From assembly GCF_000330725.2 (NCBI RefSeq), contig NZ_AMZY02000017.1, forward strand, positions 36,037 to 100,036: 64,000 nt of DNA, in the 5' to 3' direction. Under the pieces are notes generated by a model. It was not told the origin of the DNA. It made no database searches and saw only the letters and a program-made list of their open reading frames with translations. Below, in pieces: positions 24,177-33,274 of this stretch (position 1 is its first letter; every line of letters begins with the position of its first letter). The stretch comes from Mariniradius saccharolyticus AK6. Its GTDB lineage: Bacteria; Bacteroidota; Bacteroidia; Cytophagales; Cyclobacteriaceae. Position numbers and translations under genes: made by a program.

Positions 24177-27100
24177 TTAGCTCTTTATCAGTTTTTGGGT
24201 GAATCGATAATTTCCCGCCGTCATGCTGACGACATATAGGCCCGATCTAAGGGAATTTCCTTCAGCAGACCATTGGATTTCATGTGTTCCCGTTGGGTAG
24301 GTTTTGGCCGGAAATGAAGCAGCTACCTTTCCCATCAGGTCATAGATATTGATTTCGACCAAGGTCGTTTCAGGTACAAAAAACTTAATCGACGCCTCAT
24401 TCCTGAATGGATTCGGATAGGGTGCAAACAGCTTTGGCAAATCCGGAAGGTACTCTTGGGATTCCCCTTGTATCGCCTTGCCGATGTAGATCGTAAATGG
24501 ACGCTGTGGCGCGTCAGGACTTTTTCTTGCAGCCGCATCACCCGTTGCGAACGGTGATTGGAAAATCGGGTTCCCGGGCGTCTTGAAGGAATCTGATCCC
24601 AAGCGTGTATTTTTCGCTGGCCGTTCGGGACCTTGGAAGGAAAACGCGTAAACCGATTCCTCCTGCATGTTGACTGCCTTCTGATGGATATGGTCCATCA
24701 GCGTGACGGTCTTTTCTGAGGGCCAGCCCAGGGGCAATTCCCAGCTGAGTAGGTAATCTCCTGACACTGGTTTTCCATCTTTGGAAGCCGCCAGGTGCAG
24801 TGGAATAATGCGATCCTCATCTCCCAATTCTGGCAAATGATTGATCACCAGAGGCATATCAGTCCGCAGTGAACTGTAGGAGTAAAGGAAAAGCCAGTCA
24901 TTTCCCAATGATTCCAATTGATATGCGTCATAGGTATCCGGGCCCTCGACTCCACCACGACCAAAACTGATATAGGAAGCGGCCTGCATGGTTTCACCAT
25001 TTACTCTTAACCTAATGGCAAAAGGATCTTCTTCTTTTTTCCTGCCAAAAAATTCCTTCGAAATGATTGTCTTCGCGTCGTTGTTGGTCAGTTGAAGAAC
25101 CGGATTGGATCCGTTCGCCTTTACCCAAAACGCCTGGTAAGGTGCGATACGACCATTTTCCAATGTTCCCAAAACCCCGTTATGGGTCAGGAAAGCGTTG
25201 GTTTCAGGATCCCAAACATAAATCGTGTTGTCGATATTGGTCTTGGTCCAACCTGAAGGAGAAAAGAAATCGATGAAGGAAGCCGTTGGATTTGCGAGCA
25301 GATTAAAACCTTCGTCTGCCAAACTCACCTCCGCATAGTCATTGCCGTTTTGAACGAGTTGGGTATTTCTCGGTGTAAATGTGACACCAAAATTAAATTG
25401 CCCTGTGTTCAGGTTAGGTTCTGTACCAGTCACATCGGTAGTCAAAGGCAAGAGGTCGGAATAATTTCCACCACCCGGCTTTTGTGCTCCATCAAAAACG
25501 AAGAGGTAATGCCCGCGCCCGGTTGGAACCACATCCGCAATTTGCGCTGGGCTTCTCCATCCTTGAAGACTTGTCCCGTTGTCAGTTTCATCAAACCACA
25601 GCACATTTGGCTGGAGCGTTGGATTGGTCGAGCCTGGAAACCCTTGGCTTTCCACACTTGAAAGCAGATCAGCATACGTCGAACCAACCGGCGTTCCCAT
25701 CATGCGCCAACCACGCGATCCGTTGAATTCCTGCCTTACCTCCAGCGTCGGATTGCTGGCGGACAAATTCAAGTATCTGGCGCTGGGTTGCAGTATAATC
25801 TTTGCAGAACCCGCAGTCGTGACACTGACGTTGGCTGGAACCTGCATCAGGGCATTGGACGCCAAGAGCAAAGACGATCCATCCAATAACTCAATTGGAC
25901 TATCAACCACAAAACCTTCCGTAATTGTGGCTGGGGCGCTGAATGTCTTCAGTCCAGAACCCTGTACCACCAACTCTCTGAATTCACCGCCCGGTATATT
26001 CAGTGGAGTCAAAGAATTGATCACTACGCGACTGCCCGCACTTTGAAGTTGTCCTTCAAGGTTCCAAGCTTGTGCCTGAAGTGTGAACTGTTGGGTTTGA
26101 AAGACCGCATCCGGCCCGAGTGAAAATTCCCCTCCGATCGAGAGGTCGTTTCCCGCTACAGCCGTGACGGTACCGGTAAGTGCCAAGTCACCGCAAATAG
26201 AGGTAGTACCTCCTTGGAAGGTCTTGGTCCCAGAACCACTCAATATGATGTTGCCATAGTTCGCCCCGCTATTGAGATCTGCGATGCTTTGGTTAGTTCC
26301 TGTGTAGGCTACGGTCGCGTCGCATCCCATGGAGTGGGTTTGAAAATTGGCAGGAAAAGTATTGGTTCCCCCTATTCTCAAGGAGGCACCATCTGCCATC
26401 AGGATCTGTCCACCAAAAATCGACCGATTAGCCAAAAATGTACTGATGTCAAAAGTCCCATCGGAAATGCTCAAATCACCCGTGATACTGGTATTTTGTG
26501 CAAGGCTGACGACATTGCTGCCTTCAGCCCCTGAATTGGACACCGTGAGGTTATTCACCGTGACGGGCAATCCGTTTCCGACAGTTTGGTTGGTATTACC
26601 ATTAAAAATATAATTCGCTGCGGTATTGTAAGTTCTTGTTCCCGTGACCCTCACCAAGCCTGTGGCGCCGGACGTGGTGATCCCTTGAGGGGACCTGATT
26701 CCGAGGGTGGCTCCAGCCGAAAGTGTAAAGGTTCCTCCACCCAAGAAGGCTGTATTTGCATCTGCCGCCTGTACGACTGCCCCTGAGGCAATCGTGTAAT
26801 TGATCGTATTGGAAACAGTACCGCCGGAAGTGAATGTCTGTGTCTGCAAGCCGTTGCCATTGAAGGTAATTCTACCCGAACCCGAGCTTGTTTCTGTGAT
26901 GGTACCCGCGGTGTGGGTGAAATTTCCCGCGACATTGATGTTACCGATTGCAGCGCTGCTGACACTCATCAACAAGGTACCGCCCGTCATATTGACGTTT
27001 CCAGCTACAGAAAGAGATCGGTTTGAGTTGGTTCCGTTGCCGATGGCATACCTCCCACCGAGCATTTCGAAATTGCCCCCAATCGCAATGTTGTTCACTG

Positions 27101-27905
27101 TTTGGCTGATTTGACCAGTCGTGTTGGCATTGTTCATGATCAGATTACCTGCGATGGACAATGGGCCAAAGGACATATTGACCGTTTGGGCAGGAGATTG
27201 GAAAATCACGTTTCCAAAATTCTGGTTGGTGGACCCAACAGTCGAAGAGGTGATCGCCGTAAATCTCACCGTCGATGTAGCATTCCAAGTTGCCACAGGC
27301 AAGGAGCTTCCATTTCGGGCGTGATTGTATTCTGCGCTGGGGCCAAAGCGCATTTTCGCCACAGTGGTCGAAGAAAACGAGCCGTTGATATTTGTCAACT
27401 TGCCATTCACTGAAAACAAGACTCCGGAACTAGCCAAGTTGATGTTTCCTAGGTTACCCAAAATCAATTCTCCATTGATTTCCGCGGTGGCACTTGCCGC
27501 CAAGGTAATTCGAGATTGGGTTGTTGTGCTTGTTAGCGTTAGGGAAGAGTTCCCATCCACCACCAAGTCGGTACCAGTACCATTGTTGATAGTAAGTGTT
27601 GTACTAGCGGAAGACGAAAGGGTGATTCTGGATCCGTTGGTGATTAAAAGTCCGCGGATTGTCTGGGAAGGCACGCCTGTTACGGTCAACGTTTGGCCAG
27701 ATGTGAATTGGAGAATATCAGTAGTCGCTACCGGCGTTCGGGTTGGAGACCAGTTGGTAGCAGTTGCCCAAGAGCCGTTGTTGGGACCTATCCAGGTGTA
27801 AGTAACCTGCGCAATGCTAACAAACGGCAACAACAAAAGCATCCACACCAATACTGCCGTGGCAGCTGGAAACTTTGGAAGCGATATGTTGAATTGCCTT
27901 GTCAT
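24177..27905 (-). CDS. large T9SS-sorted beta-helix adhesin-like protein
   Basis: 1,242 residues. Signal peptide about 1-33 (ending VSIAQ). Residues about 34-750 are low-complexity Gly/Asn/Thr/Ser repeats (NGTGTDLVVDGNSSLTLT; AGNVNMTGGTLLMSV; VAGNFTHTAGTIT) typical of right-handed beta-helix passengers. A mixed region follows, and the last ~85 residues are a T9SS type A sorting domain (APYPNPFRNEASIKF; GLYVVSMTAGNYRFTQKLI). It should cross the outer membrane through T9SS and be anchored or released. First gene of the operon containing the pilin-like subunits; likely adhesin or surface-layer role. Confidence 0.85.
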   Translation of the reverse strand: MTRQFNISLPKFPAATAVLVWMLLLLPFVSIAQVTYTWIGPNNGSWATATNWSPTRTPVATTDILQFTSGQTLTVTGVPSQTIRGLLITNGSRITLSSSASTTLTINNGTGTDLVVDGNSSLTLTSTTTQSRITLAASATAEINGELILGNLGNINLASSGVLFSVNGKLTNINGSFSSTTVAKMRFGPSAEYNHARNGSSLPVATWNATSTVRFTAITSSTVGSTNQNFGNVIFQSPAQTVNMSFGPLSIAGNLIMNNANTTGQISQTVNNIAIGGNFEMLGGRYAIGNGTNSNRSLSVAGNVNMTGGTLLMSVSSAAIGNINVAGNFTHTAGTITETSSGSGRITFNGNGLQTQTFTSGGTVSNTINYTIASGAVVQAADANTAFLGGGTFTLSAGATLGIRSPQGITTSGATGLVRVTGTRTYNTAANYIFNGNTNQTVGNGLPVTVNNLTVSNSGAEGSNVVSLAQNTSITGDLSISDGTFDISTFLANRSIFGGQILMADGASLRIGGTNTFPANFQTHSMGCDATVAYTGTNQSIADLNSGANYGNIILSGSGTKTFQGGTTSICGDLALTGTVTAVAGNDLSIGGEFSLGPDAVFQTQQFTLQAQAWNLEGQLQSAGSRVVINSLTPLNIPGGEFRELVVQGSGLKTFSAPATITEGFVVDSPIELLDGSSLLLASNALMQVPANVSVTTAGSAKIILQPSARYLNLSASNPTLEVRQEFNGSRGWRMMGTPVGSTYADLLSSVESQGFPGSTNPTLQPNVLWFDETDNGTSLQGWRSPAQIADVVPTGRGHYLFVFDGAQKPGGGNYSDLLPLTTDVTGTEPNLNTGQFNFGVTFTPRNTQLVQNGNDYAEVSLADEGFNLLANPTASFIDFFSPSGWTKTNIDNTIYVWDPETNAFLTHNGVLGTLENGRIAPYQAFWVKANGSNPVLQLTNNDAKTIISKEFFGRKKEEDPFAIRLRVNGETMQAASYISFGRGGVEGPDTYDAYQLESLGNDWLFLYSYSSLRTDMPLVINHLPELGDEDRIIPLHLAASKDGKPVSGDYLLSWELPLGWPSEKTVTLMDHIHQKAVNMQEESVYAFSFQGPERPAKNTRLGSDSFKTPGNPIFQSPFATGDAAARKSPDAPQRPFTIYIGKAIQGESQEYLPDLPKLFAPYPNPFRNEASIKFFVPETTLVEINIYDLMGKVAASFPAKTYPTGTHEIQWSAEGNSLRSGLYVVSMTAGNYRFTQKLIKS

Positions 27906-28506
27906 TTTTTGTTCAAAATATTTTCTTCAGGATTGGGCATAGATATTCCAGGGAAGGGACTCACGTTTTCCTGAACTATAATCACAGGAATTTGAGTATC
28001 CAAGCCGGAAGCCTAGGCTTCAGTCAAATCTGTTTGATGAAATCGGTTTTGTTTTTTAAAAAGGATGATCTCGGTTTTAGGCTTTTACAAAAGCTCGGTC
28101 TGCTTTTGGGAAAAGTCAAAATTCAATCGATCACTAGGGCGAAAGGGTAAAATCAAAAAAGGTGAATCAGCCAGTGAAGTTTTTGCGACTTCTGTAACTT
28201 GTTTTAAAATATCGGTCGGTTAAAACAAATCGGGTGACGCTGGTGAATACGCTCCGTTGATTTTTTCGAAATATCGAGAAAAAAAAATCTACCAAACAAA
28301 TGCAAACCCCTCAGAAGCTGCCCAGCGGGGGGATTTGGCAAGGAAATCGAAAAACCCAATTTTTTACAAAATTTCTATTTTGCATTATCCCTTGGACATT
28401 TTGTTTTTCATGTGGCATTTTTTCATGCGTTTGACTTTTGTCAAAATAATAACAGGAATCAATTATTTTTTACCAAAAAAAGGGATTTTGATCACCGATC
28501 AGGGAA
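27906..28506. other. 600-bp non-coding region upstream of the usher locus
   Basis: A/T-rich, between the adhesin start (27905) and the porin stop (28507), both on the minus strand. It holds a perfect 14-bp palindrome GAAGCCTAGGCTTC at 28008-28021, possibly an operator for the usher locus, and an A/T-rich inverted repeat near 28259-28285. Short open frames here have no recognisable product. No clear TAnnTTTG element was found on the minus strand. Confidence 0.5.
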
Positions 28507-29892
28507 TTAATTGAACATTTCCCAGTGAATGGTATAATTCAGGATCACGTTCACATGAATCATGTTGACCTTATTGTATATCCACTGTGGCTTCATTTCC
28601 CCTGATTTCATATTGAATTTGCCCATGACCAGCGCATGGATATCGAGACCTCTCAGAAAATCCTTGGGCGCGTATTTCCATCCCAGGTTTACCTGTGCAT
28701 AGGACGGAAAGGCATATTTGTTCACTTCAAAATCAGTCGGATCGGGAAGTCTCACCAATCCCCCATGGATATAGACCTGACCCTGATTTTCGCCATAGGA
28801 TCTTTGAAGCAATCCGGTAATTGATTGGGCATAGCCGTAGCCCTCGGTCCTTTCCCTCGGAATAAATGTAAAAAACGGCTCCCTACCCCATTCCCTGGGA
28901 CTCAGAAAACGACCATTTCCACTGATATTGGTATAGGCAAGCACCACTTGGGTTTGGCGATCTTTCCATCCAAGTCGACCACCAACGATGTAATTGATAT
29001 CATCAGGGTTCTTGTATCGCTTGGCTGGGTCATCATTTCCACCGTTTCCAAGGCCCTGCTGCACGATGACTTGAAGGCCTGAAAGGATTTTGGATTGGGT
29101 TCCATTTACGGACCAATCTTTGGTAAACTGGGAAAACACCGTGCTGGAGATGTTTTGGACCAGGGTGTGGTTGAGGTTAAGCTCGGTCGAGCTATCCAAC
29201 TTCCATTTCCAATCCAAAGAATGGATGAAATTACTCTCGGTGACTCCAAAATAAGCTCCGGGCTTTCCTGATTCACCCAAACCCATGGGATAGAGCCCCA
29301 TCGATTCGCCAACGCCAAACCAACCCGAGGTCGACCGCGGACTTATCCTTGTGATCAAATCCCAGGAAAATTGGTGCTTTGGATTTGGACGAAAGCCAAC
29401 CTTCAATCCCTCTGCAAAGGTCGGCCCGAGCCTGCCGTCCTGCGGATTGATGAAAGGCGTATTGACAGACATTTTGCCAATGGTCGCGGAGAGTTTTTTA
29501 CTTTGGTAGGAAATCTGCAGCTCCTCGACTTTTCCATAGGCCCGACTTTCGGGATTTGCGATATCAAATAAGCCAACTTCATAGCGGTTTCCCGCGCCGG
29601 TCCTCGGATCGGGAGCGAGCAGGTCAGAACTCAATACGCGCCCATAAGCACCGAATCGGGCCTTTGCCGAAAAACCTTTGAAACGCTTCGTTGCAAGTTG
29701 AACATAAGCCCCTTGTCCAAGGGCGTAGTCATTTTTGAAATCCTCCCAATAGTTGGTCGACATCCAAAATGTCCTCAATCCAACGGTCGCCGCAACCGGC
29801 GCTTGGGATGGCGTCTTGGTCTTGATGGTATCCTGCGCAAAACCCTGAAAAACTACGCCTATCGCGAATAACAAAACCAGCAAACCTCTCAT
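28507..29892 (-). CDS. outer-membrane porin, OprD-like
   Basis: 461 residues, signal peptide MRGLLVLLFAIGVVFQGFAQ. The mature chain is a run of amphipathic beta strands with aromatic girdles (LRTFWMSTNYWEDF; AYVQLATKRFKGFSAKARFGAYG; WSVNGTQSKILSGLQVIVQQG) and an IHWEMF-type C-terminus, consistent with an OprD-type 16-18-stranded specific porin. Its ATG overlaps the stop of the TsdA-like cytochrome gene (ATGA), so the pair is co-translated; it may let thiosulfate or a related anion into the periplasm. Substrate is inferred from context. Confidence 0.75.
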   Translation of the reverse strand: MRGLLVLLFAIGVVFQGFAQDTIKTKTPSQAPVAATVGLRTFWMSTNYWEDFKNDYALGQGAYVQLATKRFKGFSAKARFGAYGRVLSSDLLAPDPRTGAGNRYEVGLFDIANPESRAYGKVEELQISYQSKKLSATIGKMSVNTPFINPQDGRLGPTFAEGLKVGFRPNPKHQFSWDLITRISPRSTSGWFGVGESMGLYPMGLGESGKPGAYFGVTESNFIHSLDWKWKLDSSTELNLNHTLVQNISSTVFSQFTKDWSVNGTQSKILSGLQVIVQQGLGNGGNDDPAKRYKNPDDINYIVGGRLGWKDRQTQVVLAYTNISGNGRFLSPREWGREPFFTFIPRERTEGYGYAQSITGLLQRSYGENQGQVYIHGGLVRLPDPTDFEVNKYAFPSYAQVNLGWKYAPKDFLRGLDIHALVMGKFNMKSGEMKPQWIYNKVNMIHVNVILNYTIHWEMFN

Positions 29893-30959
29893 TTAGCGGC
29901 TACCTGTCTTGCTTCCTTGATGAGTTTGAAAGGTCCAAACTTGTGCTGCTCCTCTGTGAAGCCATCAGAAAATGGCCCAAATGGATGATCTATTGGTTTT
30001 TTGGAAATATCAGGCCAATCAGCACTCAGGTCTTTTTTGGGCCTAGGGAGCGAATTGACATAGGCAGCCACGTCCCAAGCCTGCTCGTCGGTGAGTAAGG
30101 GTCTTTCGAAAGTAGCTCCCAGCGGCATGTTGGTTTTTACATAGCCTGCGAATCTTGACATCCTGAAAAGGCCGGCACCTTCATTGTAACTGTTTTCTCC
30201 CCAAAGCGGCGGATAGATGTAGCCAGTCTTGTCGGGTTTCATCATGCCTTGTCCATCTTCCATGTGGCAACTTTGGCAGAGTTGGGCATAGGCAGTCTTG
30301 CCTTTGATGGGGTCGGCGGGTCGATCCAAATAGGCCAATTCGTATATTCCAGCACCCTGCGGAGTTTCTCCCTTTGGAACGTCTTTGCCCAGCCATTCCA
30401 TATAGGCAACCATCGCCTGCATCTCTCGGCTGTTCCGTTCAAGCGGTTTGCCATTGAGGCTTCGTTCGAAGCAATCATTGATACGTTTTGGGATATCCTC
30501 CATTTGGCCGGAGCGGGCACGGACCTTTGGATAAGTAGATGCGACAGCACCATAGTTGTTACCCAAAGGAGCGGTACCGGCATTCAGGTGACAGTTTTGG
30601 CAATTCATCCCGTTGCTCATTTTGCGGACTTTCCCTTGTGGACCGAGGTATTCGGAGGTATTTGCGACCAATTCTTTACCATATTTGATCAAATCCGCAT
30701 TGGGCTCGGCATCAACCGTCGTCCATTCAGGAGCCTGCCACATCCCTTCTTTCGGAGCAACGCCCCGATAGATTTCCTTCTCAACTGGGGCTGCTGCTGA
30801 TTGTACTGCGACCCCAGCATCCTTGGATGCTCCCAATATATTTGGATTATGTGCCAAAAAGACCGTACCAATGATGATCACGACCAAAAGCGTGACCCCG
30901 ACCATCAATCCCAGTATCAGGGTGAGTAATTTGACAAAAGCCTCTGAATTGTTTTTCAT
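29889..30959 (-). CDS. dihaem c-type cytochrome, TsdA-like thiosulfate dehydrogenase
   Basis: 356 residues from ATG 30959 (the open frame runs to 30992). One N-terminal membrane anchor (about 11-36), then two haem c domains: CxxCH at 120-124 with Cys163 in RINDCFERSLNG, and CxxCH at 228-232 with Lys275 and Met278. The spacing of Cys163 from the first haem (39 residues) and of Lys275 from the second (43) is close to the known TsdA ligands (43 and 44). TsdA joins two thiosulfates into tetrathionate in the periplasm, passing electrons to the respiratory chain. A Crp/Fnr-type box lies upstream. Alternative: a general respiratory cytochrome. Confidence 0.75.
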   Translation of the reverse strand: MKNNSEAFVKLLTLILGLMVGVTLLVVIIIGTVFLAHNPNILGASKDAGVAVQSAAAPVEKEIYRGVAPKEGMWQAPEWTTVDAEPNADLIKYGKELVANTSEYLGPQGKVRKMSNGMNCQNCHLNAGTAPLGNNYGAVASTYPKVRARSGQMEDIPKRINDCFERSLNGKPLERNSREMQAMVAYMEWLGKDVPKGETPQGAGIYELAYLDRPADPIKGKTAYAQLCQSCHMEDGQGMMKPDKTGYIYPPLWGENSYNEGAGLFRMSRFAGYVKTNMPLGATFERPLLTDEQAWDVAAYVNSLPRPKKDLSADWPDISKKPIDHPFGPFSDGFTEEQHKFGPFKLIKEARQVAAK

Positions 30960-30980
30960 AGGAAATAATGTAAGCAAACA

Positions 30981-31025
30981 CAAATTTGCCACATAAGCAT
31001 GCTTGCTTGCAGTGATTTAAATCAC
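30981..31025 (-). promoter_or_regulatory. Crp/Fnr-type box and -7 element of the cytochrome-porin operon
   Basis: Perfect palindrome GTGATTTAAATCAC (31012-31025), centred 34 bp from CAAATTTG at 30981-30988 (one change from TAnnTTTG) and about 60 bp upstream of the start codon. Confidence 0.72.
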
Positions 31026-31033
31026 AGTTGGGC

Positions 31034-31750
31034 TTATTCGATAGCTGCCGCAAATATCCCTTTGCCTTCGTGCATCCCGGAGATAAAGGTTTGGTTTCCG
31101 ACTTTTGTAGCTGCGATGTCGATTGCCTCGCCACAAAGAGCTTCCGCCAAGTAATTGATTCTAAGCGAACTCATTGAAAATTCATTGCTCAGTGCTACGT
31201 CTTCGATCCAGCGGATATAGCTCACGTTATTGACATGGTTGTTCATGTCCAAGTCGGAAGGTAAGACCTTGATTCTTGTGTGATGATCTTGGATAAGAGG
31301 GATTTCGACCCTGGCTGGCACAATATTCTCATCCGCAATGGGATCAAAAAGTTCACTTGGCAACACCGCCGCGGGGCGTTGGGGTCGTTTGGAGTTGATA
31401 TCCAACAGTAGCCAAGCGGACATGGCCCAGGCAAGTTGGTTTCCCGATGCATCTGAGACAGAAAATTCACGTAAGGCAAACAACTTAGATACCCCGCGCC
31501 CCGCGGTTTCGACTCTTATTTTGTCTCCCCAGCGCGGCATTTTCTTGACTTCGATATGGAATCTTGAGAGCACCCAGACCAGTCCTTTGTCAAAAAGTGC
31601 CTGTCCAAAGTCCCGGCTGTCGGCATGCTTCCAGGCCACTTCCTGCAATAAGTCCCCCAATGAAGCCCAACGCAAGTTTCCCTTCGGATCTACTTGAAAG
31701 GACAAAACTTCAAATTCCTTGGAGTATTGGAAGGGCTGATTGATGGGCAT
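31034..31750 (-). CDS. acyl-ACP thioesterase-like protein
   Basis: 238 residues from ATG 31750 (MPINQPFQYSKEF); the open frame extends to 31816 without family character. Two hotdog modules. The first has QEVAWKHADSRDFG and GLVWVLSRFHIEV; the second, LPSDLDMNNHVNNVSYIRWIED, carries the Asp/Asn-x-His active-site pattern of FatA/FatB-type acyl-ACP thioesterases. It releases fatty acids from acyl carrier protein in the cytoplasm. It is not obviously linked to the sulfur genes on either side. Confidence 0.88.
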   Translation of the reverse strand: MPINQPFQYSKEFEVLSFQVDPKGNLRWASLGDLLQEVAWKHADSRDFGQALFDKGLVWVLSRFHIEVKKMPRWGDKIRVETAGRGVSKLFALREFSVSDASGNQLAWAMSAWLLLDINSKRPQRPAAVLPSELFDPIADENIVPARVEIPLIQDHHTRIKVLPSDLDMNNHVNNVSYIRWIEDVALSNEFSMSSLRINYLAEALCGEAIDIAATKVGNQTFISGMHEGKGIFAAAIE

Positions 31751-31847
31751 AATGAATACAATTGGAGCAACGGAAGGTACGAAAAATTGAGAAATTGACC
31801 GACCTAACCTAAGCATTAGGTAGGCAAATGGCAGTCCTGCGTACGGG

Positions 31848-33017
31848 TCATTTTCGCGTTACCTCCATCGACTCAAACACTGCAAGCCTGATACTGGTCA
31901 ACAGCGCGATGCCCAAGCCTGCAATCCCGACCAGAACAAAAGAAGCCTTCAAACTCAGCAAATCGGCAATAAAACCAATCATCGGTGGCCCCAACAAAAA
32001 TCCGAAGAATGAAATCGTAGAAATCAAAGCCAAAGCCACTCCGGGGGAGTAAAGCTTGGATCGCCCTGCAATACTGTAAGAAACAGGGATAATCGCCGCG
32101 ACGCCCAAACCAACCAACAAAAACCCTATCGTCGCCAATACGGGCGTTGGGAAGAGCACTGAAAGCAACAAACCCGAAAAAATCAAAATGCCGGAAATCC
32201 TTAGGATCAAAATCCTTCCGAATCGATTGTTCAAACTGTCCGAGGCAAACCTTCCCGTCGCCATAGCTCCCATAAAAGAAACGTAACCCAAGGCCACCAA
32301 ACCGGGGTCGATCTGCACCACTTTCTTGAAATACACCCCACTCCAGTCAAACATACAGCCTTCGCTCAACATGCCCAAAAAGGCAATAGCTCCAATCCGC
32401 AGCAACAAATCATCGGGTTTTCGCAGCACCAAGCCACCGCCGCCGCCATGGCTTTTCTCCTTGATGAGGTAAGATTGGGATAAAAGCAACATGAGCAATA
32501 CGAGACCGGAGACAATCAGAAAGTGATACCTAGGCATCATGTCCAAATAAATCATCACCGCGCCAATCCCAGCACCGGTGAAACCCGCCAAACTCCAAAG
32601 CCCATGAAAAGAAGCCAAAATACTTCTGCCGTAGCTATCCTCGAGTGCCAAAGCTTGGGTGTTAAGGGATATGTTCATCATATTTCCCAACATGCCAAAA
32701 ACCACCAGGACAGGTACCAGCATCCAAATCGACGTACTCCATCCGATCAAACTCAGAAAGCTCAGATAACAGAACGCACTGATGATAATCACGATCTTGC
32801 TGCCAAACCTATGTACGGCCCAACCCGCCAAGGGAAGCGCCACCAAAGAACCTAACGGTAATCCAAGTAGGAGGCTGCCTAATTGGGACTCCGAAAGGTT
32901 GAATCGAAGCTGGATATCCGGAATGCGGGAAGCCCAGGAAGAAAAACAAAGCCCCGCCAAAAAAAACAGGCTGCCGAGAGCGATTCTCCTTTTCTGCAAC
33001 AAGGTCATGAAGTTCAA
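31848..33017 (-). CDS. MFS transporter
   Basis: 389 residues, about 12 membrane helices. N-terminal RIPDIQLRFNLSESQLGSLL and the inter-helix GWAVHRFGSK motif between TM2 and TM3 are typical of MFS proteins; a similar NNRFGRI motif lies in the second half. A glycine stretch (KSHGGGGGLVL) marks the central loop. It resembles the YbjJ/fucose-permease-like branch, but the substrate cannot be read from sequence. Start may be MNF or the Met four codons later. Confidence 0.9.
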   Translation of the reverse strand: MNFMTLLQKRRIALGSLFFLAGLCFSSWASRIPDIQLRFNLSESQLGSLLLGLPLGSLVALPLAGWAVHRFGSKIVIIISAFCYLSFLSLIGWSTSIWMLVPVLVVFGMLGNMMNISLNTQALALEDSYGRSILASFHGLWSLAGFTGAGIGAVMIYLDMMPRYHFLIVSGLVLLMLLLSQSYLIKEKSHGGGGGLVLRKPDDLLLRIGAIAFLGMLSEGCMFDWSGVYFKKVVQIDPGLVALGYVSFMGAMATGRFASDSLNNRFGRILILRISGILIFSGLLLSVLFPTPVLATIGFLLVGLGVAAIIPVSYSIAGRSKLYSPGVALALISTISFFGFLLGPPMIGFIADLLSLKASFVLVGIAGLGIALLTSIRLAVFESMEVTRK

Positions 33018-33131
33018 TAGGTTTTGGCGCGCAAGTTAACTCAGAATGAGCCAATATTTTGACCGGTGGGAAAAAAATCGAGTTCGGACAAACCTATTCC
33101 CGCGGGCGTTGTTATTTCGGAAACATTGCAC

Positions 33132-33212
33132 ATGGAATTCGTCATCGTCGGCACCATCATCGTCGCCATCATCTTGATGATCAGGTTTATTTACAAGCGG
33201 GTATTTGAATAA
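33132..33212 (+). CDS. 26-residue membrane miniprotein (candidate)
   Basis: ATG 33132 to TAA 33210-33212: almost entirely one hydrophobic helix (MEFVIVGTIIVAIILMIR) with a basic C-terminal FIYKRVFE, an N-out/C-in pattern by the positive-inside rule. A TATTTCGG-like -7 sequence lies about 20 bp before the start and a hairpin (ACCATCCA/TGGATGGT) follows. Such one-helix peptides often assist larger membrane complexes; partner unknown. Possibly a chance ORF. Confidence 0.4.
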   Translation: MEFVIVGTIIVAIILMIRFIYKRVFE

Positions 33213-33222
33213 AAAGGAAAAA

Positions 33223-33245
33223 CCATCCAGCAATGGATGGTCCCG
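33223..33245 (+). terminator. hairpin after the miniprotein ORF
   Basis: ACCATCCA / TGGATGGT stem with loop GCAA. Only a weak T tract follows (CCCGTTCTTT). Confidence 0.5.
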
Positions 33246-33274
33246 TTCTTTGTTCAACTTTGAAATGTATCATG

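Noticed and set aside
18275..27905. Type V (FimA/Mfa1) pilus interpretation
   Set aside because: The subunits lack lipoboxes and no lipoprotein pilin-type chain is present, while a usher-like barrel and PapD-like chaperone are.
28257..28514. 85-codon open frame in the gap before the porin gene
   Set aside because: Low-complexity A/T-rich translation without motifs and overlapping the 3' end of the porin gene.
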